Origin: an uncultured Bacteroides sp.
GTDB taxonomy: Bacteria; Bacteroidota; Bacteroidia; Bacteroidales; Bacteroidaceae
Reading direction: 5' to 3'
NCBI GenBank assembly: GCA_949288585.1
Contig: CASEKR010000008.1
Coordinates: 1 to 49,864, forward strand
DNA length: 49,864 bases
Each line of letters opens with the position of its first letter. Within the stretch, counting starts at the first letter, position 1. The notes under the pieces are model-generated. The model was not told the origin of the DNA. It searched no databases and was given only the letters and a program-made list of their open reading frames with translations. Position numbers and translations under genes: made by a program. Below, in pieces: positions 7,556 through 15,608 of this stretch.

Positions 7556-8041
7556 ATGCCAGTAGTTTATCAAAGTTATCAGTCGCAAATTGCAAACAAA
7601 TCCGGGAAAAGATTGTTTTATCCCCGCGTCATCCTGACGGGTCGCGTCGGTACCAACCAGATTGCCCGCGAAATCGCCGAACTCTCCTCGCTCACCACGG
7701 GCGACGTGAAGAACGTCATCGACAACCTCGTCACCGTCGTCTCCCGCCACCTGCAAGCCTCGGAGAGCGTCAGCCTGGACGGTTTCGGCTCGTTCCGCCT
7801 CACGCTGAACACGCTGAACGGCGGCGTGGAGAACGAGGCCGACGTCTCCGCCTCGCAGTCGCAGCTGATGGTGCGCTTCCAGTCTGCCAGCACGCGCAAG
7901 TCCGACGGCACCCTGGCCACCCGCACCCTCGTCGACGGCGCCAAGTGCGTGCGCTTCGAGGCCGTCCCCGTCGACCCCGTCGACCCCGAACCCGGCACGG
8001 GCGAGGACGATGACGACAGCGGACAAGGGACGTTCGGATGA
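7556..8041 (+). CDS. HU family DNA-binding protein (HU-like, DUF4373-associated)
   Basis: A 161-residue protein starting MPVVYQSYQSQIANKSGK. The core has the HU/IHF order: TNQIAREIAELSSLTTGDVK helices, SVSLDGFGSFRLTLN (equivalent to the VxLxGFGxF strand of HU) and a C-terminal strand region. An acidic Pro/Asp tail (VDPVDPEPGTGEDDDDSG) ends the protein. This is the diverged HU-like family that accompanies DUF4373 and smalltalk genes in Bacteroides, not the nucleoid HU. The frame extends upstream to 7367, but MPVVYQ is the family's usual N-terminus and the promoter lies between the two starts. DNA binding is inferred from the family. Confidence 0.85.
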   Translation: MPVVYQSYQSQIANKSGKRLFYPRVILTGRVGTNQIAREIAELSSLTTGDVKNVIDNLVTVVSRHLQASESVSLDGFGSFRLTLNTLNGGVENEADVSASQSQLMVRFQSASTRKSDGTLATRTLVDGAKCVRFEAVPVDPVDPEPGTGEDDDDSGQGTFG

Positions 8042-8303
8042 AATTAATGAAGAATGATGAATGAAGAATGAAGAATGAAGAATTTTCGCGCCGGGCGGGG
8101 GATTCGGTTCTTCTTCGGGAGCGGGATTCTTCGCTCTTCATTTGCCTAATTCTTCATTCTTCGTTCTTCATTCTTCATTAAAATGTTTTTCATTCTTCAT
8201 TCTTAATTCTTCATTCTTAATTCTTCATTCTTAATTCTTCATTAAAATGTTTTTCATTCTTCATTCTTAATTCTTCATTCTTAATTCTTCATTCTTCATT
8301 TAA
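8042..8303. repeat. Opposed heptanucleotide arrays with a 64-bp direct repeat
   Basis: A GAATGAA-type array (about 8044-8081) is followed by a unique GC-rich spacer (about 8082-8135) and then an inverted TTCATTC/TTAATTC array (about 8136-8303). Inside the second array the segment beginning ATTAAAATGTTTTTCATTC occurs at 8177 and again at 8241. The arrays end six bases before the smalltalk ATG. The two halves can pair as a long hairpin. Confidence 0.75.
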
Positions 8304-8309
8304 AACACT

Positions 8310-8411
8310 ATGAGTACGCAAAAGAAAACCCTTTGGAACACCATCCTGAAAGTAGCCATCGCCGTCCTCTCGGCCATTGCCGGGGCGTTGGGCGTCAGCG
8401 CGATGAATTAG
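8310..8411 (+). CDS. Smalltalk protein
   Basis: A 33-residue peptide, MSTQKKTLWNTILKVAIAVL, then SAIAGALGVSAMN. I recognise it as the smalltalk family: a short lysine-containing head and one hydrophobic helix (about residues 10-30) that should span the inner membrane. It is normally found next to HU-like and DUF4373 genes and before an N-acetylmuramoyl-L-alanine amidase gene. The neighbours on the left fit; the amidase is absent here and repeats take its place. Function is unknown; the size and hydrophobicity resemble holin-like or toxin-like peptides, but nothing in the sequence proves that. Confidence 0.85.
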   Translation: MSTQKKTLWNTILKVAIAVLSAIAGALGVSAMN

Positions 8412-8412
8412 T

Positions 8413-8757
8413 TTAGCTACGAGTTACGAGCTACAAGCTACAAGCTACGAGCTATGAGCTACAAGCTACGAGCTATGAGCTACAAGCTACGAGCTATGAG
8501 CTACGAGCTATGAGCTACGAGCTACAAGCTACGAGCTACGAGTTACGGGCTACGAGCTACAAGCTACGAGTTACGGGCTACGGGTTACAAGCTACGAGTT
8601 ACGGGTTACAAGCTACGAGTAATAAGGGTATTCAGGAGATGTTTCACTCCGTTCAACATGACAGAGAAAGCGATTTTTAAATAGGCCCTAAGTTTCGAGC
8701 AGAAAAACTGATTTGCTTTTCCTGACTCGTAGCTTGTAGCTCGTAGCTTGTATCTGT
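8413..8757. repeat. Opposed RAGCTAY heptamer arrays around a palindrome
   Basis: Positions 8413-8620 hold about 29 tandem 7-bp units (GAGCTAC, AAGCTAC, GAGCTAT, GAGTTAC, GGGCTAC). After a spacer with dispersed palindrome copy 4 (about 8634-8685, ending ATGACAGAGAAAGCG), positions 8728-8757 carry the inverse array (CTCGTAGCTTGTAGCTCGTA). This 354-bp gap separates convergent genes and holds no gene. Where the amidase of the smalltalk cassette would be expected there is only repeat DNA. Confidence 0.8.
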
Positions 8758-8765
8758 TAAGAGCC

Positions 8766-9641
8766 TCATCGCGGCCCGAAGCCGTGGAATCCCGGGACGT
8801 CCGGCATGATGGTCGGTCCCCCGCCTCCGCCGCTTCCGCCGCGATGCTTCTGTATGGCGCCGCGTATCAGTTCGAACAGGATGGGGCCGACGTCCAGTTG
8901 CAGCTTGAACTTGTCGAACTTGTAGTAGGGCGCGACGATGGGCAGCGTTTCCCAGCGTCCCGTCAGGCTGTTGTAGAATGTCTGCGCGCCCACCTCCACG
9001 CCGAAGCGATCGGTGAAGCCCATGCCCACCGCGCCGCCGAAGCCGTAGGACGCCGGGGCGGTGAAGTCGCCGAAGCCCACGCCGCCGAACGTGCGGAAGT
9101 AGAGCCTGTCTTGCGCCTGGTAAATCATCTGCGCCGACAGGCCGAACGACTGGCCGGTGAACCGCGCCGTGTTCGCCTTCAGCGCGTCGGCCGTCACTTG
9201 CAGCGTCAGCCGCTCCCTAAACTCCCTTTGCCAGCCGAGGGTGGCCGCGTTGAACCGCCCGATGCCCGCCACGCTCCGTTGCTCGCCCGCGCCGACGATG
9301 TAGCCGCCGCCCACGGGCAGCAGCACGCCCGAGGTGGAGTAGTCGCCCTTGAACAGGGGCGAGGGGTTGATGTGATAAGGCGGGATGGGGCTGCGGGGCA
9401 GGCTGCGCGCCGACGAGGGGCGGTCGACGGGCAGGCGGCGCAGGGCGGGCAGTTCGTCGTTGACGGGCGCGAGGCTGTCGGGCGACACTTGCGGCAGGAA
9501 ACGCGGCCCCTCCGCAGGGATCGAGTCGCGCCGCACGCGCAGGCTGTCTTCCGCGTGCTGGGCGCGGAGGTGCGAGGCTCCGCAGAGTAGCAACAGCAAG
9601 CAGAGCAAGAGCGGCAGGCGGAAAGAACGGGGCTGTCTCAT
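8766..9641 (-). CDS. Outer-membrane beta-barrel-like protein, function unknown
   Basis: A 291-residue exported protein: a signal peptide rich in Leu (LPLLLCLLLLLCGASHLRAQ) is cleaved near AQ-HAED. After a proline-rich stretch (residues about 30-90) come alternating hydrophobic strands with glycine and aromatic residues (FKGDYSTSGVLLPVGGGYIV, RTFGGVGFGDFTAPASYGFG), as in small outer-membrane barrels. The end is unusual: LIRGAIQKHRGGSGGGGGPT, then a PDVPGFHGFGPR tail. The start is set by a promoter whose -7 box overlaps an upstream TTG codon, which leaves ATG 9641 as the first usable start. It is a separate unit from the EnvC operon, 80 bp away. I do not recognise a specific family. Confidence 0.65.
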   Translation of the reverse strand: MRQPRSFRLPLLLCLLLLLCGASHLRAQHAEDSLRVRRDSIPAEGPRFLPQVSPDSLAPVNDELPALRRLPVDRPSSARSLPRSPIPPYHINPSPLFKGDYSTSGVLLPVGGGYIVGAGEQRSVAGIGRFNAATLGWQREFRERLTLQVTADALKANTARFTGQSFGLSAQMIYQAQDRLYFRTFGGVGFGDFTAPASYGFGGAVGMGFTDRFGVEVGAQTFYNSLTGRWETLPIVAPYYKFDKFKLQLDVGPILFELIRGAIQKHRGGSGGGGGPTIMPDVPGFHGFGPR

Positions 9642-9659
9642 AAGCGGAATCGTTTCCCG

Positions 9660-9690
9660 CAAAGTTAGGGAAAAGGCGGCGTCCCGTCAA
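9660..9690 (-). promoter_or_regulatory. Promoter of the outer-membrane protein gene
   Basis: TTG (9688-9690 complement), 20 bp, TAACTTTG (9660-9667 complement). The expected transcript start is about 12 bases before ATG 9641, giving a very short leader. Confidence 0.7.
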
Positions 9691-9721
9691 GGGGCGGTAA
9701 GACTATTTAAGATAAGAAATG

Positions 9722-11032
9722 TCACAGTGCCAGCCACTGCTCGGGGTTGAGCTTCTGCTTCTCGCGCCGCAGTTGGAAGTGGAGGACGGTGCGCCCGCCG
9801 TCGCTGCCGTCGCTGAACACGTCGCCCAGGGGCTGGCGCGCCTTCACCGCGTCGCCGGGCTTGACGAGGGCGGCGGAGAGGTTGCAGTAGACGGAGATGT
9901 AGTCGCCGTGGCGCACGAGGATGTTCCACAGGCCGTTGAGTTGGAACACGGCTGCCACGCGCCCGTCGAACACCGAGCGGGCCTGGGCGCCGGGGCGGCC
10001 TTGCAGGTCGATGCCCTTGTTGTCCAGCACGACGCCGCGCATCACCGTGTAGCGTCCGTAGTGGCTGGTGACGAGGTAAGGCCCGGTGATGGGCACGGGC
10101 AGGCGGCCCCGGTTGGAGGCAAAGGTGCCGGTCAGCCGGTGGTCGGAGCGGTCTATGGCGTATTGTTTTTCTTTCGTCTCCTGGCGTCCGGCGTCCTTCG
10201 GCGTGCCGGCGGCGGATGGCTGTTGCTGCTGCTTGCGGCGGCGTTCGGCCTCCTGCTTCCTCTTGCGTTCTTCGGCGGCGGCTCGCTGGCGCGCCTTTTC
10301 TATCTCTTCGGCGATGAGGCGGTCGATGCGCGCGTTCAGTTGCTCGGCTTCTTGGCGTTGGCGGGCCAGTTCGCGTTTCAGGTCACGCTGCTTGCGTTGC
10401 AGGGTCTTGACGAGGGCGGCCTTCTCCTGTTCTTTCTCTTGCAGGGCGCGCATCTCCGCCTCGCGGTCGCGCAGCAGGGCGCCTTTCGCCTCGCGCAGGC
10501 GCAGCATGTCGGCCCGGCGTCGGTCAATCTGCTCGCGCTGGCGGCCGATTTCTTCGCCCCGGCGGCGTTGGCTGTCGGCATATTCGCGGACGTAGCGCAG
10601 GCGGCGGTACATCTGTCGCAGGCCGTCGGCGGAGAAGATGAAGAGCAACTTCTCCTGGATGGTCGGGCGGTGGCGTTGCAGGTATCGCACGGCTTCGGCG
10701 TAGCGGTCTTGCTTCTCGCGCAACTCCGCTTTCAGGCGGTCGATGCGTTGCTCCAGGCGGCGCAGGCCTTGGTCGAGGCTGTCCAGTTCGAGGCCGAGCG
10801 CGCTGAGGTAGCGGCGGCGTTCGTCCATCTGGGCGTTCAGCGTGGCCAGGGCGTCCAGTTGGCTGCGCGTGTCGTCGCTGGCGGCTTTCAGCAGGGCTTC
10901 CGACTGGGCGATGCGCTGTTGCAGGTCGCCCCGGCGTTGGCGCAGTTGGCCGATGTCGGGGTTGCCGTTCTGCGCGCGGAGGATGGCCAGGGGCGCGAGG
11001 GCGATGAGCAGGAGGAGCAGGAGGCGCGTCAT
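9722..11032 (-). CDS. envC: EnvC-like murein hydrolase activator (degenerate LytM domain)
   Basis: A 436-residue exported protein: signal peptide (MTRLLLLLLIALAPLAILRA), a long coiled coil (about residues 25-265, rich in Glu/Arg/Gln), a Lys/Arg/Gln linker, and a C-terminal peptidase M23/LytM domain (about 300-435). The two zinc motifs of active LytM enzymes are broken. The H-x3-D motif reads NKGID, so its His is Asn, and the H-x-H motif reads TVLHFQ, with only one His. That is the EnvC/NlpD state: the protein does not cut peptidoglycan but activates amidases at the division septum. The start at 11032 overlaps the DUF4292 stop by 4 bp (ATGA). It is the last gene of dut-TPR-DUF4292-EnvC. Confidence 0.88.
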   Translation of the reverse strand: MTRLLLLLLIALAPLAILRAQNGNPDIGQLRQRRGDLQQRIAQSEALLKAASDDTRSQLDALATLNAQMDERRRYLSALGLELDSLDQGLRRLEQRIDRLKAELREKQDRYAEAVRYLQRHRPTIQEKLLFIFSADGLRQMYRRLRYVREYADSQRRRGEEIGRQREQIDRRRADMLRLREAKGALLRDREAEMRALQEKEQEKAALVKTLQRKQRDLKRELARQRQEAEQLNARIDRLIAEEIEKARQRAAAEERKRKQEAERRRKQQQQPSAAGTPKDAGRQETKEKQYAIDRSDHRLTGTFASNRGRLPVPITGPYLVTSHYGRYTVMRGVVLDNKGIDLQGRPGAQARSVFDGRVAAVFQLNGLWNILVRHGDYISVYCNLSAALVKPGDAVKARQPLGDVFSDGSDGGRTVLHFQLRREKQKLNPEQWLAL

Positions 11033-11649
11033 AGGCTCATGAGCAGGTGCAGGAGTTCGTGCCACGGCACTTCTTCGTAGCGGCCGGAGAGGCGCGTGGG
11101 TTCGAGGGCGAGTTCGCGGGTGCTGAAGTCGCTCAGTTCGAGCCTGCCTTCTTCGACGCCCGCCAGGCCCAGTTCTTCGGCGGTGACGACGGTTTTGCCG
11201 CCGGGCTTCGCAGCGTCGAACAGCAGCTTCTCCAGGTGGGCGAAGTCGGCGCGGCGGGGCAGGATGCCTTTCAGTTCCTTGCGCGTGGCGCGGACGTAGC
11301 GGCGGCCCATGCGGTCGACGAGCAGGATGTCGTCGGGCGTCACTTCTATGCGGGCCACTTCTGTGCGCAGGATGGGCATGAGGAACGAGAGTTGGGCGCG
11401 CTCGCCCCGGCGCAGCTTCAGCGTGCCGTTGACGGTGAGCACCGATTGCTTGCTGGGCACGGTCAGCCTGACCTTGGCGGACAGGCAGGCGCTCTCTTTC
11501 GAAAATTCCTTGGCGGCGCGGCGCGAGGTGTGGCAGCCCGCCAGGCAGAGCGCCAGGACGGCGGCCAGGCAGAGGACGACGCGCGCGGCGGCTTTAGGGT
11601 TGCGGCGGCTGCGGGGCAGTGGCTTTTTCTCCATCTTCGTGGTCTTCAT
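11029..11649 (-). CDS. DUF4292 lipoprotein
   Basis: A 206-residue lipoprotein: a basic N-terminus (MEKKPLPRSRRNPKAAAR), a hydrophobic helix and the lipobox LCLAGC followed by HTSRR. The mature part (LTVNGTLKLRRGERAQLSFL, ARIEVTPDDILLVDRMGRRY) is a DUF4292 domain, thought to share the open beta-fold of LolA/LolB-type lipoprotein carriers. It lies between the TPR and EnvC genes, an order I know from other Bacteroides, which suggests an envelope role. It overlaps the end of the TPR gene by up to 56 bp and EnvC by 4 bp. The true start may be 11634 (Met-6), which would cut the first overlap to 41 bp. Confidence 0.82.
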   Translation of the reverse strand: MKTTKMEKKPLPRSRRNPKAAARVVLCLAAVLALCLAGCHTSRRAAKEFSKESACLSAKVRLTVPSKQSVLTVNGTLKLRRGERAQLSFLMPILRTEVARIEVTPDDILLVDRMGRRYVRATRKELKGILPRRADFAHLEKLLFDAAKPGGKTVVTAEELGLAGVEEGRLELSDFSTRELALEPTRLSGRYEEVPWHELLHLLMSL

Positions 11650-13381
11650 AAGGGATGTATTTCTTTTCGTTGATTTTGCGGTCCAGCGTATCGTTGCGGA
11701 TGCCCATCGTGCGTGCCTGTTGCCAGAACTCGAGGGCGCGTGCGGTGTCGCCGGTCATGAAGTAGATGTCTCCCGCGTGCTCCACGACGCCCGCGCTGAT
11801 GGCGTCTTTCTGTTCGCTCAGGAGGGCGTTGTCGATGTAGATGCGCGCCTCGTCGTAGCGTCCTTTCTCGAAGAGAATCCAGGCGTAGGTGTCGAGGTAG
11901 GTGGGGTTTTCGGGCTCGGCCTTGATGGTCTTGTAGCTCATCTCCTCGGCGCGGTCCAGGTCGCGGCGTTCCAGCGAGAGGTAGTAGGCGTAGTTGTTCA
12001 GGGCGGGGATGTTGTCGGGGTAGTAGACGAGGGCGGAGTCGTAGGCGGCGTAGGCTTCCTCGGCTTGCTTCAGGGCGTAGTGGGCGTCGCCCTGGATGGT
12101 GAGGAAGTCAGAGAGGACTTCTTTCTTCGTCTTCGGGTCTACTTGCTGGAGGGCGCGGCGGCAGAGGTCGATGACGTCGGCGTAGCGTTGCTCTTGGTTG
12201 TAGGTGATGGCCAGGTAGAGGTAGAACTCGGGCCGCTCGGGGTTGGCCACGATGCCTCCCTCGCAGAGTTGGCGCGTCGCCAGGGTGTCTTCGCGGTTGA
12301 CGGCTTCGCCCAGCAGGGTCATGCGGGCGGCGGTGTTCGTGGGGTCGGCGTCGAGGACTCTTTGCAGCACGGGCAGGGCCTGGGCGTCCATCTTCTTCGA
12401 GTAGAGGTATTGCACGTAGAGCAGGGGCAGTTGCGTGTCGTCCGGCTCCTGCTGGAGGATGCGCTCGAAGAGGCCGATGACGCGGGTGCTGTCGGCTCCG
12501 GCCTGTTCATTCTCGACGATGACCTGGCGCATCACCAGCAGCTTGGTGCCGGAGGGGACGTGGCGGTTCATCAGCAGCGTGTCTATCTGCTGGCGGTAGA
12601 GGGCGTCCTGTCCGGTCTCCTGGTAGTAGTTGGCCATCGAGTAGAGGGCCATGGCGTTGTCCGGTTCCTGCTCCAGCACGCGGCGGTAGAGTTCGTAGGC
12701 TTCCTTCTTGCGCTTGTTTTGCAGGTAGGCGTCGCCCAGGATGACCTGGTAGCGCGTGTCCATGGGATATTCCTTCACCAAGCTCTCTATCTCGCGGAAG
12801 GCGCGCTTGTGGTCGCCTTTCTGGAGGTAGATGCGGAACTTCTCCATGGTCAGTTCCTCGCTCTTGCCCGTGCGCTGCTCCAGCAGGTCGAGGGTGGCGA
12901 GCATCCGGTCGTACTCCTGCGCGCGGTTGTAGAGGTCCATGAGGTTGTAGAGCGGGTCGAGCTTGCCGGTGAAGCGCGCGGCCATATCCTCGAGCAGGGC
13001 GGTGGCTTTCTCCGTGTCGCCCCGCTTCTGGTAGAGGTTGGCCAGTCCCTGGGCATACCAGTAGTTGCCGGGGTCGCCGGCCCGGGCTTGCTCCATGGCG
13101 CGGACGGCCAGGCTGTCCTGCTTCAGGTAGACGTAGTACTGCGCCAGTTCGTAGAGGGCCGAGGGGGCGCCGGGGCGGATTTCGAGGCTGTGGCGCAGCA
13201 GGTCGAAGGCCGCGTCGAGCTTGCCCTGCTCTTTCAGGCGTATGGATTCGAGGAAGTAGTAGTCGTAGGGCAGTTGCCCGCCGGCGGCCAGGCTGTCGCG
13301 TGCCTGGGCGGCTGCCGGAGTGGGGGCGGCTGCCAGGCAGGGCAGGAGGAGGGCGGCGAGGAGGAGAATCTTTCTTATCAT
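11594..13381 (-). CDS. Exported tetratricopeptide-repeat protein
   Basis: A 595-residue protein with a cleavable signal peptide (MIRKILLLAALLLPCLAAAP, then TPAAAQA) and about twelve TPR units through residues 40-570. Examples are YDYYFLESIRLKEQGKLDAA, PSALYELAQYYVYLKQDSLA, AMALYSMANYYQETGQDALY and IPALNNYAYYLSLERRDLDR. Such arrays are protein-binding scaffolds; this one is periplasmic or attached to the outer membrane. It is the second gene of the dut operon, 30 bp after dut, and its 3' end overlaps DUF4292. It probably works with DUF4292 and EnvC in cell-envelope assembly or division, an inference from the fixed gene order. No enzyme domain is visible. Confidence 0.85.
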   Translation of the reverse strand: MIRKILLLAALLLPCLAAAPTPAAAQARDSLAAGGQLPYDYYFLESIRLKEQGKLDAAFDLLRHSLEIRPGAPSALYELAQYYVYLKQDSLAVRAMEQARAGDPGNYWYAQGLANLYQKRGDTEKATALLEDMAARFTGKLDPLYNLMDLYNRAQEYDRMLATLDLLEQRTGKSEELTMEKFRIYLQKGDHKRAFREIESLVKEYPMDTRYQVILGDAYLQNKRKKEAYELYRRVLEQEPDNAMALYSMANYYQETGQDALYRQQIDTLLMNRHVPSGTKLLVMRQVIVENEQAGADSTRVIGLFERILQQEPDDTQLPLLYVQYLYSKKMDAQALPVLQRVLDADPTNTAARMTLLGEAVNREDTLATRQLCEGGIVANPERPEFYLYLAITYNQEQRYADVIDLCRRALQQVDPKTKKEVLSDFLTIQGDAHYALKQAEEAYAAYDSALVYYPDNIPALNNYAYYLSLERRDLDRAEEMSYKTIKAEPENPTYLDTYAWILFEKGRYDEARIYIDNALLSEQKDAISAGVVEHAGDIYFMTGDTARALEFWQQARTMGIRNDTLDRKINEKKYIPYEDHEDGEKATAPQPPQP

Positions 13382-13411
13382 ATATATAATGTAGGTGTGG
13401 TTACAGGGGGG

Positions 13412-13846
<435 letters not shown>

Positions 13847-13871
13847 AGTCTGTTGTTATTAGTTGTTTCTT

Positions 13872-13978
13872 TTTAGTTACGAGCTACGAGCTACGAGTGT
13901 GCCGTAAACTCTTTTTTCGCTACGGCTCGTCACTCGTCGCTTGTAGCTCGTAGCTTGTAGCTCGTAGCTCGTAACTGC
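13872..13978. repeat. Opposed RAGCTAY heptamer arrays between dut and dgt
   Basis: A short array TACGAGCTACGAGCTACGAG (about 13877-13898) is followed by a spacer and an inverse array (about 13930-13977, CTTGTAGCTCGTAGCTTGTA). Here the arrays lie in a divergent promoter region, unlike the copy at 8.4 kb between convergent genes. Confidence 0.75.
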
Positions 13979-14021
13979 TAAAATATCCGGCGAAAATACT
14001 GCTTTTAAGACAGAATAGTGA

Positions 14022-14029
14022 TACATTTG
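14022..14029 (+). promoter_or_regulatory. -7 box of dgt
   Basis: TACATTTG, an exact -7 consensus match, 38 bp before the dGTPase ATG. Only a weak TTTT stands at the -33 position. Confidence 0.55.
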
Positions 14030-14067
14030 CAGTTAAATAATAAGAAACGTACAGAATCTTCACGCTT

Positions 14068-15417
14068 ATGATGGATTGGCATACTTTGCTTTCAGCCAAG
14101 CGGCTGGGCCTGGAGGAGTATCACCGCGACCACCCGGAGAACCGCTCGGAGTTCCAGCGCGACTACGACCGCCTGGTCTTCTCCGCCCCCTTCCGCCGCT
14201 TGCAGAACAAGACGCAGGTCTTCCCCCTGCCGGGCAGCATCTTCGTGCATAACCGACTGACGCACAGTCTGGAGGTGTCCTGTGTGGGACGCTCGCTGGG
14301 CAACGACGTGGCGCGCCTCTTGGTGGAACGGCACCCGGAACTGGCGCGGACGTTCGTGCCCGAAATCGGTTCCGTCGTCTCCGCCGCCTGCCTGGCGCAC
14401 GACCTCGGCAACCCGCCGTTCGGCCATTCGGGCGAGCGGGCTATATCGACCTTTTTCTCGGAAGGACGGGGGCAGTCGCTGCGCGAGGCGCAGGCCGACG
14501 GCTCGCGGCTGACGGACGCGCAATGGGAGGACCTGACGCACTTCGAGGGCAACGCCAACGCCTTCCGCCTGCTGACCCACCGGTTCGAGGGACGGCGCCG
14601 GGGCGGATTCGTGCTGACCTACACGACGCTGGCCGCCATCGTGAAGTATCCCTACGCTTCCAGCCTGGCGGGCGCGAAGTCGAAGTTCGGCTTCTTCACC
14701 ACCGAGGAGGACACCTTCCGCCGCATCGCCGAGGAACTGGGCATGAGGAAGCTGCAAGACCATCCCCTGCGCTACGCCCGCCATCCGCTGGTCTACCTGG
14801 TGGAGGCGGCGGACGACATCTGCTACCAAATCATGGACATCGAGGACGCCTACAAGCTGAAGCTGCTGACGCCGGACGAGACGAAGGAGTTGCTGCTCTC
14901 GTTCTTCGACGACGAGCGGCGCGCCCGCCGGCTGCAGACGCTGCGCATCGTGGACGACCGCAACGAGCAGGTGGCCTACCTGCGCTCCAGCGTCATCGGC
15001 CTGCTCATCCGCGAGTGCGTCCAGGCTTTTGCGGATAATGAAGACGCTCTCCTGGCGGGCACGTTCGAGGGGCCGCTCATCCGCCGCATCTCGCCCCGCC
15101 CGGCCGAGGCCTACGCCCGCTGCGCGGAGGTGGCCCGCGAGCGCATCTACCGCTCGAAAGACGTGCTGGACATCGAACTGGCCGGTTTCCGCATCATCAG
15201 CACCCTGCTCGAACTGATGCTGGATGCCGTGCGCGCTCCAGGGAAGGCCTACTCGCGCCTGCTCATCGACCGCGTCTCCAGCCAGTACGCCATCCGCGCC
15301 GAGGGGCTGTTCGAGCGCGTGCAGGCCGTGCTGGATTACGTCTCCGGCATGACCGACGTCTTTGCCCTCGACCTCTACCGGAAAATCAACGGGAACAGCC
15401 TGCCGGAAATCTCCTGA
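14068..15417 (+). CDS. dgt: Deoxyguanosinetriphosphate triphosphohydrolase (dGTPase)
   Basis: A 449-residue HD-domain enzyme that splits dGTP to deoxyguanosine and triphosphate. It starts MMDWHTLLSAKRLGLEEYHR and has the family's FSAPFRRLQNKTQVFPL segment. The metal-binding HD residues are in NRLTHSLEVS, CLAHDLGNPPFGHSG and the later DDICYQIMDIED. The length agrees with the long dGTPase subfamily. Starting at the second Met (14071) is equally possible. The gene has its own promoter and stands alone before the HTCS gene. With dut across the divergent gap it suggests coordinated trimming of the dNTP pool. Confidence 0.93.
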   Translation: MMDWHTLLSAKRLGLEEYHRDHPENRSEFQRDYDRLVFSAPFRRLQNKTQVFPLPGSIFVHNRLTHSLEVSCVGRSLGNDVARLLVERHPELARTFVPEIGSVVSAACLAHDLGNPPFGHSGERAISTFFSEGRGQSLREAQADGSRLTDAQWEDLTHFEGNANAFRLLTHRFEGRRRGGFVLTYTTLAAIVKYPYASSLAGAKSKFGFFTTEEDTFRRIAEELGMRKLQDHPLRYARHPLVYLVEAADDICYQIMDIEDAYKLKLLTPDETKELLLSFFDDERRARRLQTLRIVDDRNEQVAYLRSSVIGLLIRECVQAFADNEDALLAGTFEGPLIRRISPRPAEAYARCAEVARERIYRSKDVLDIELAGFRIISTLLELMLDAVRAPGKAYSRLLIDRVSSQYAIRAEGLFERVQAVLDYVSGMTDVFALDLYRKINGNSLPEIS

Positions 15418-15420
15418 GGA

Positions 15421-15505
15421 CGGGGTGCGTCCGGCGTTTGCGCCGAGTGCGCTCCGTGTTTGTCCCGGGTGCGGCGGAAGCAAACGCCGGGTGCGCCGGG
15501 GGTAC
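15421..15505. repeat. GC-rich dispersed repeat (copy 2)
   Basis: Units such as GGCGTTTGCGCCGAGTGCGC, GTGTTTGTCCCGGGTGCGGC and the inverted AAGCAAACGCCGGGTGCGCC lie directly after dgt. They belong to the family at 5.7, 22.1, 40.3 and 48.3 kb. Confidence 0.6.
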
Positions 15506-15517
15506 TTTTGTCGAAAA

Positions 15518-15578
15518 AAACTTGCCCGGACGTGCCGATTACCGGAGAAATCCCGTAATTTTGCGTCCGGGCAAGTTT
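15518..15578 (+). promoter_or_regulatory. HTCS promoter framed by a 15-bp perfect inverted repeat
   Basis: AAACTTGCCCGGACG (15518-15532) and CGTCCGGGCAAGTTT (15564-15578) are perfect inverted repeats separated by 31 bp. The -7 box TAATTTTG (15556-15563) abuts the right arm, so the expected transcript start falls in that arm. It could be an operator for autoregulation, or a hairpin at the 5' end of the mRNA. No good -33 element is seen, which fits an activated promoter. Confidence 0.6.
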
Positions 15579-15608
15579 CTCTTCGCCCTTACGATAAATG
15601 CCAAACGA

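Noticed and set aside
8042-8757. Repeat arrays that might be taken for CRISPR
   Set aside because: The units are 7 bp and continuous, with no 25-35-bp spacers between repeats and no cas genes nearby.
15518-15578. Inverted repeat read as the dGTPase terminator
   Set aside because: The 31-base loop is long, only TTTCTC follows the right arm, and a consensus -7 box lies between the arms, so a promoter-associated role fits better.
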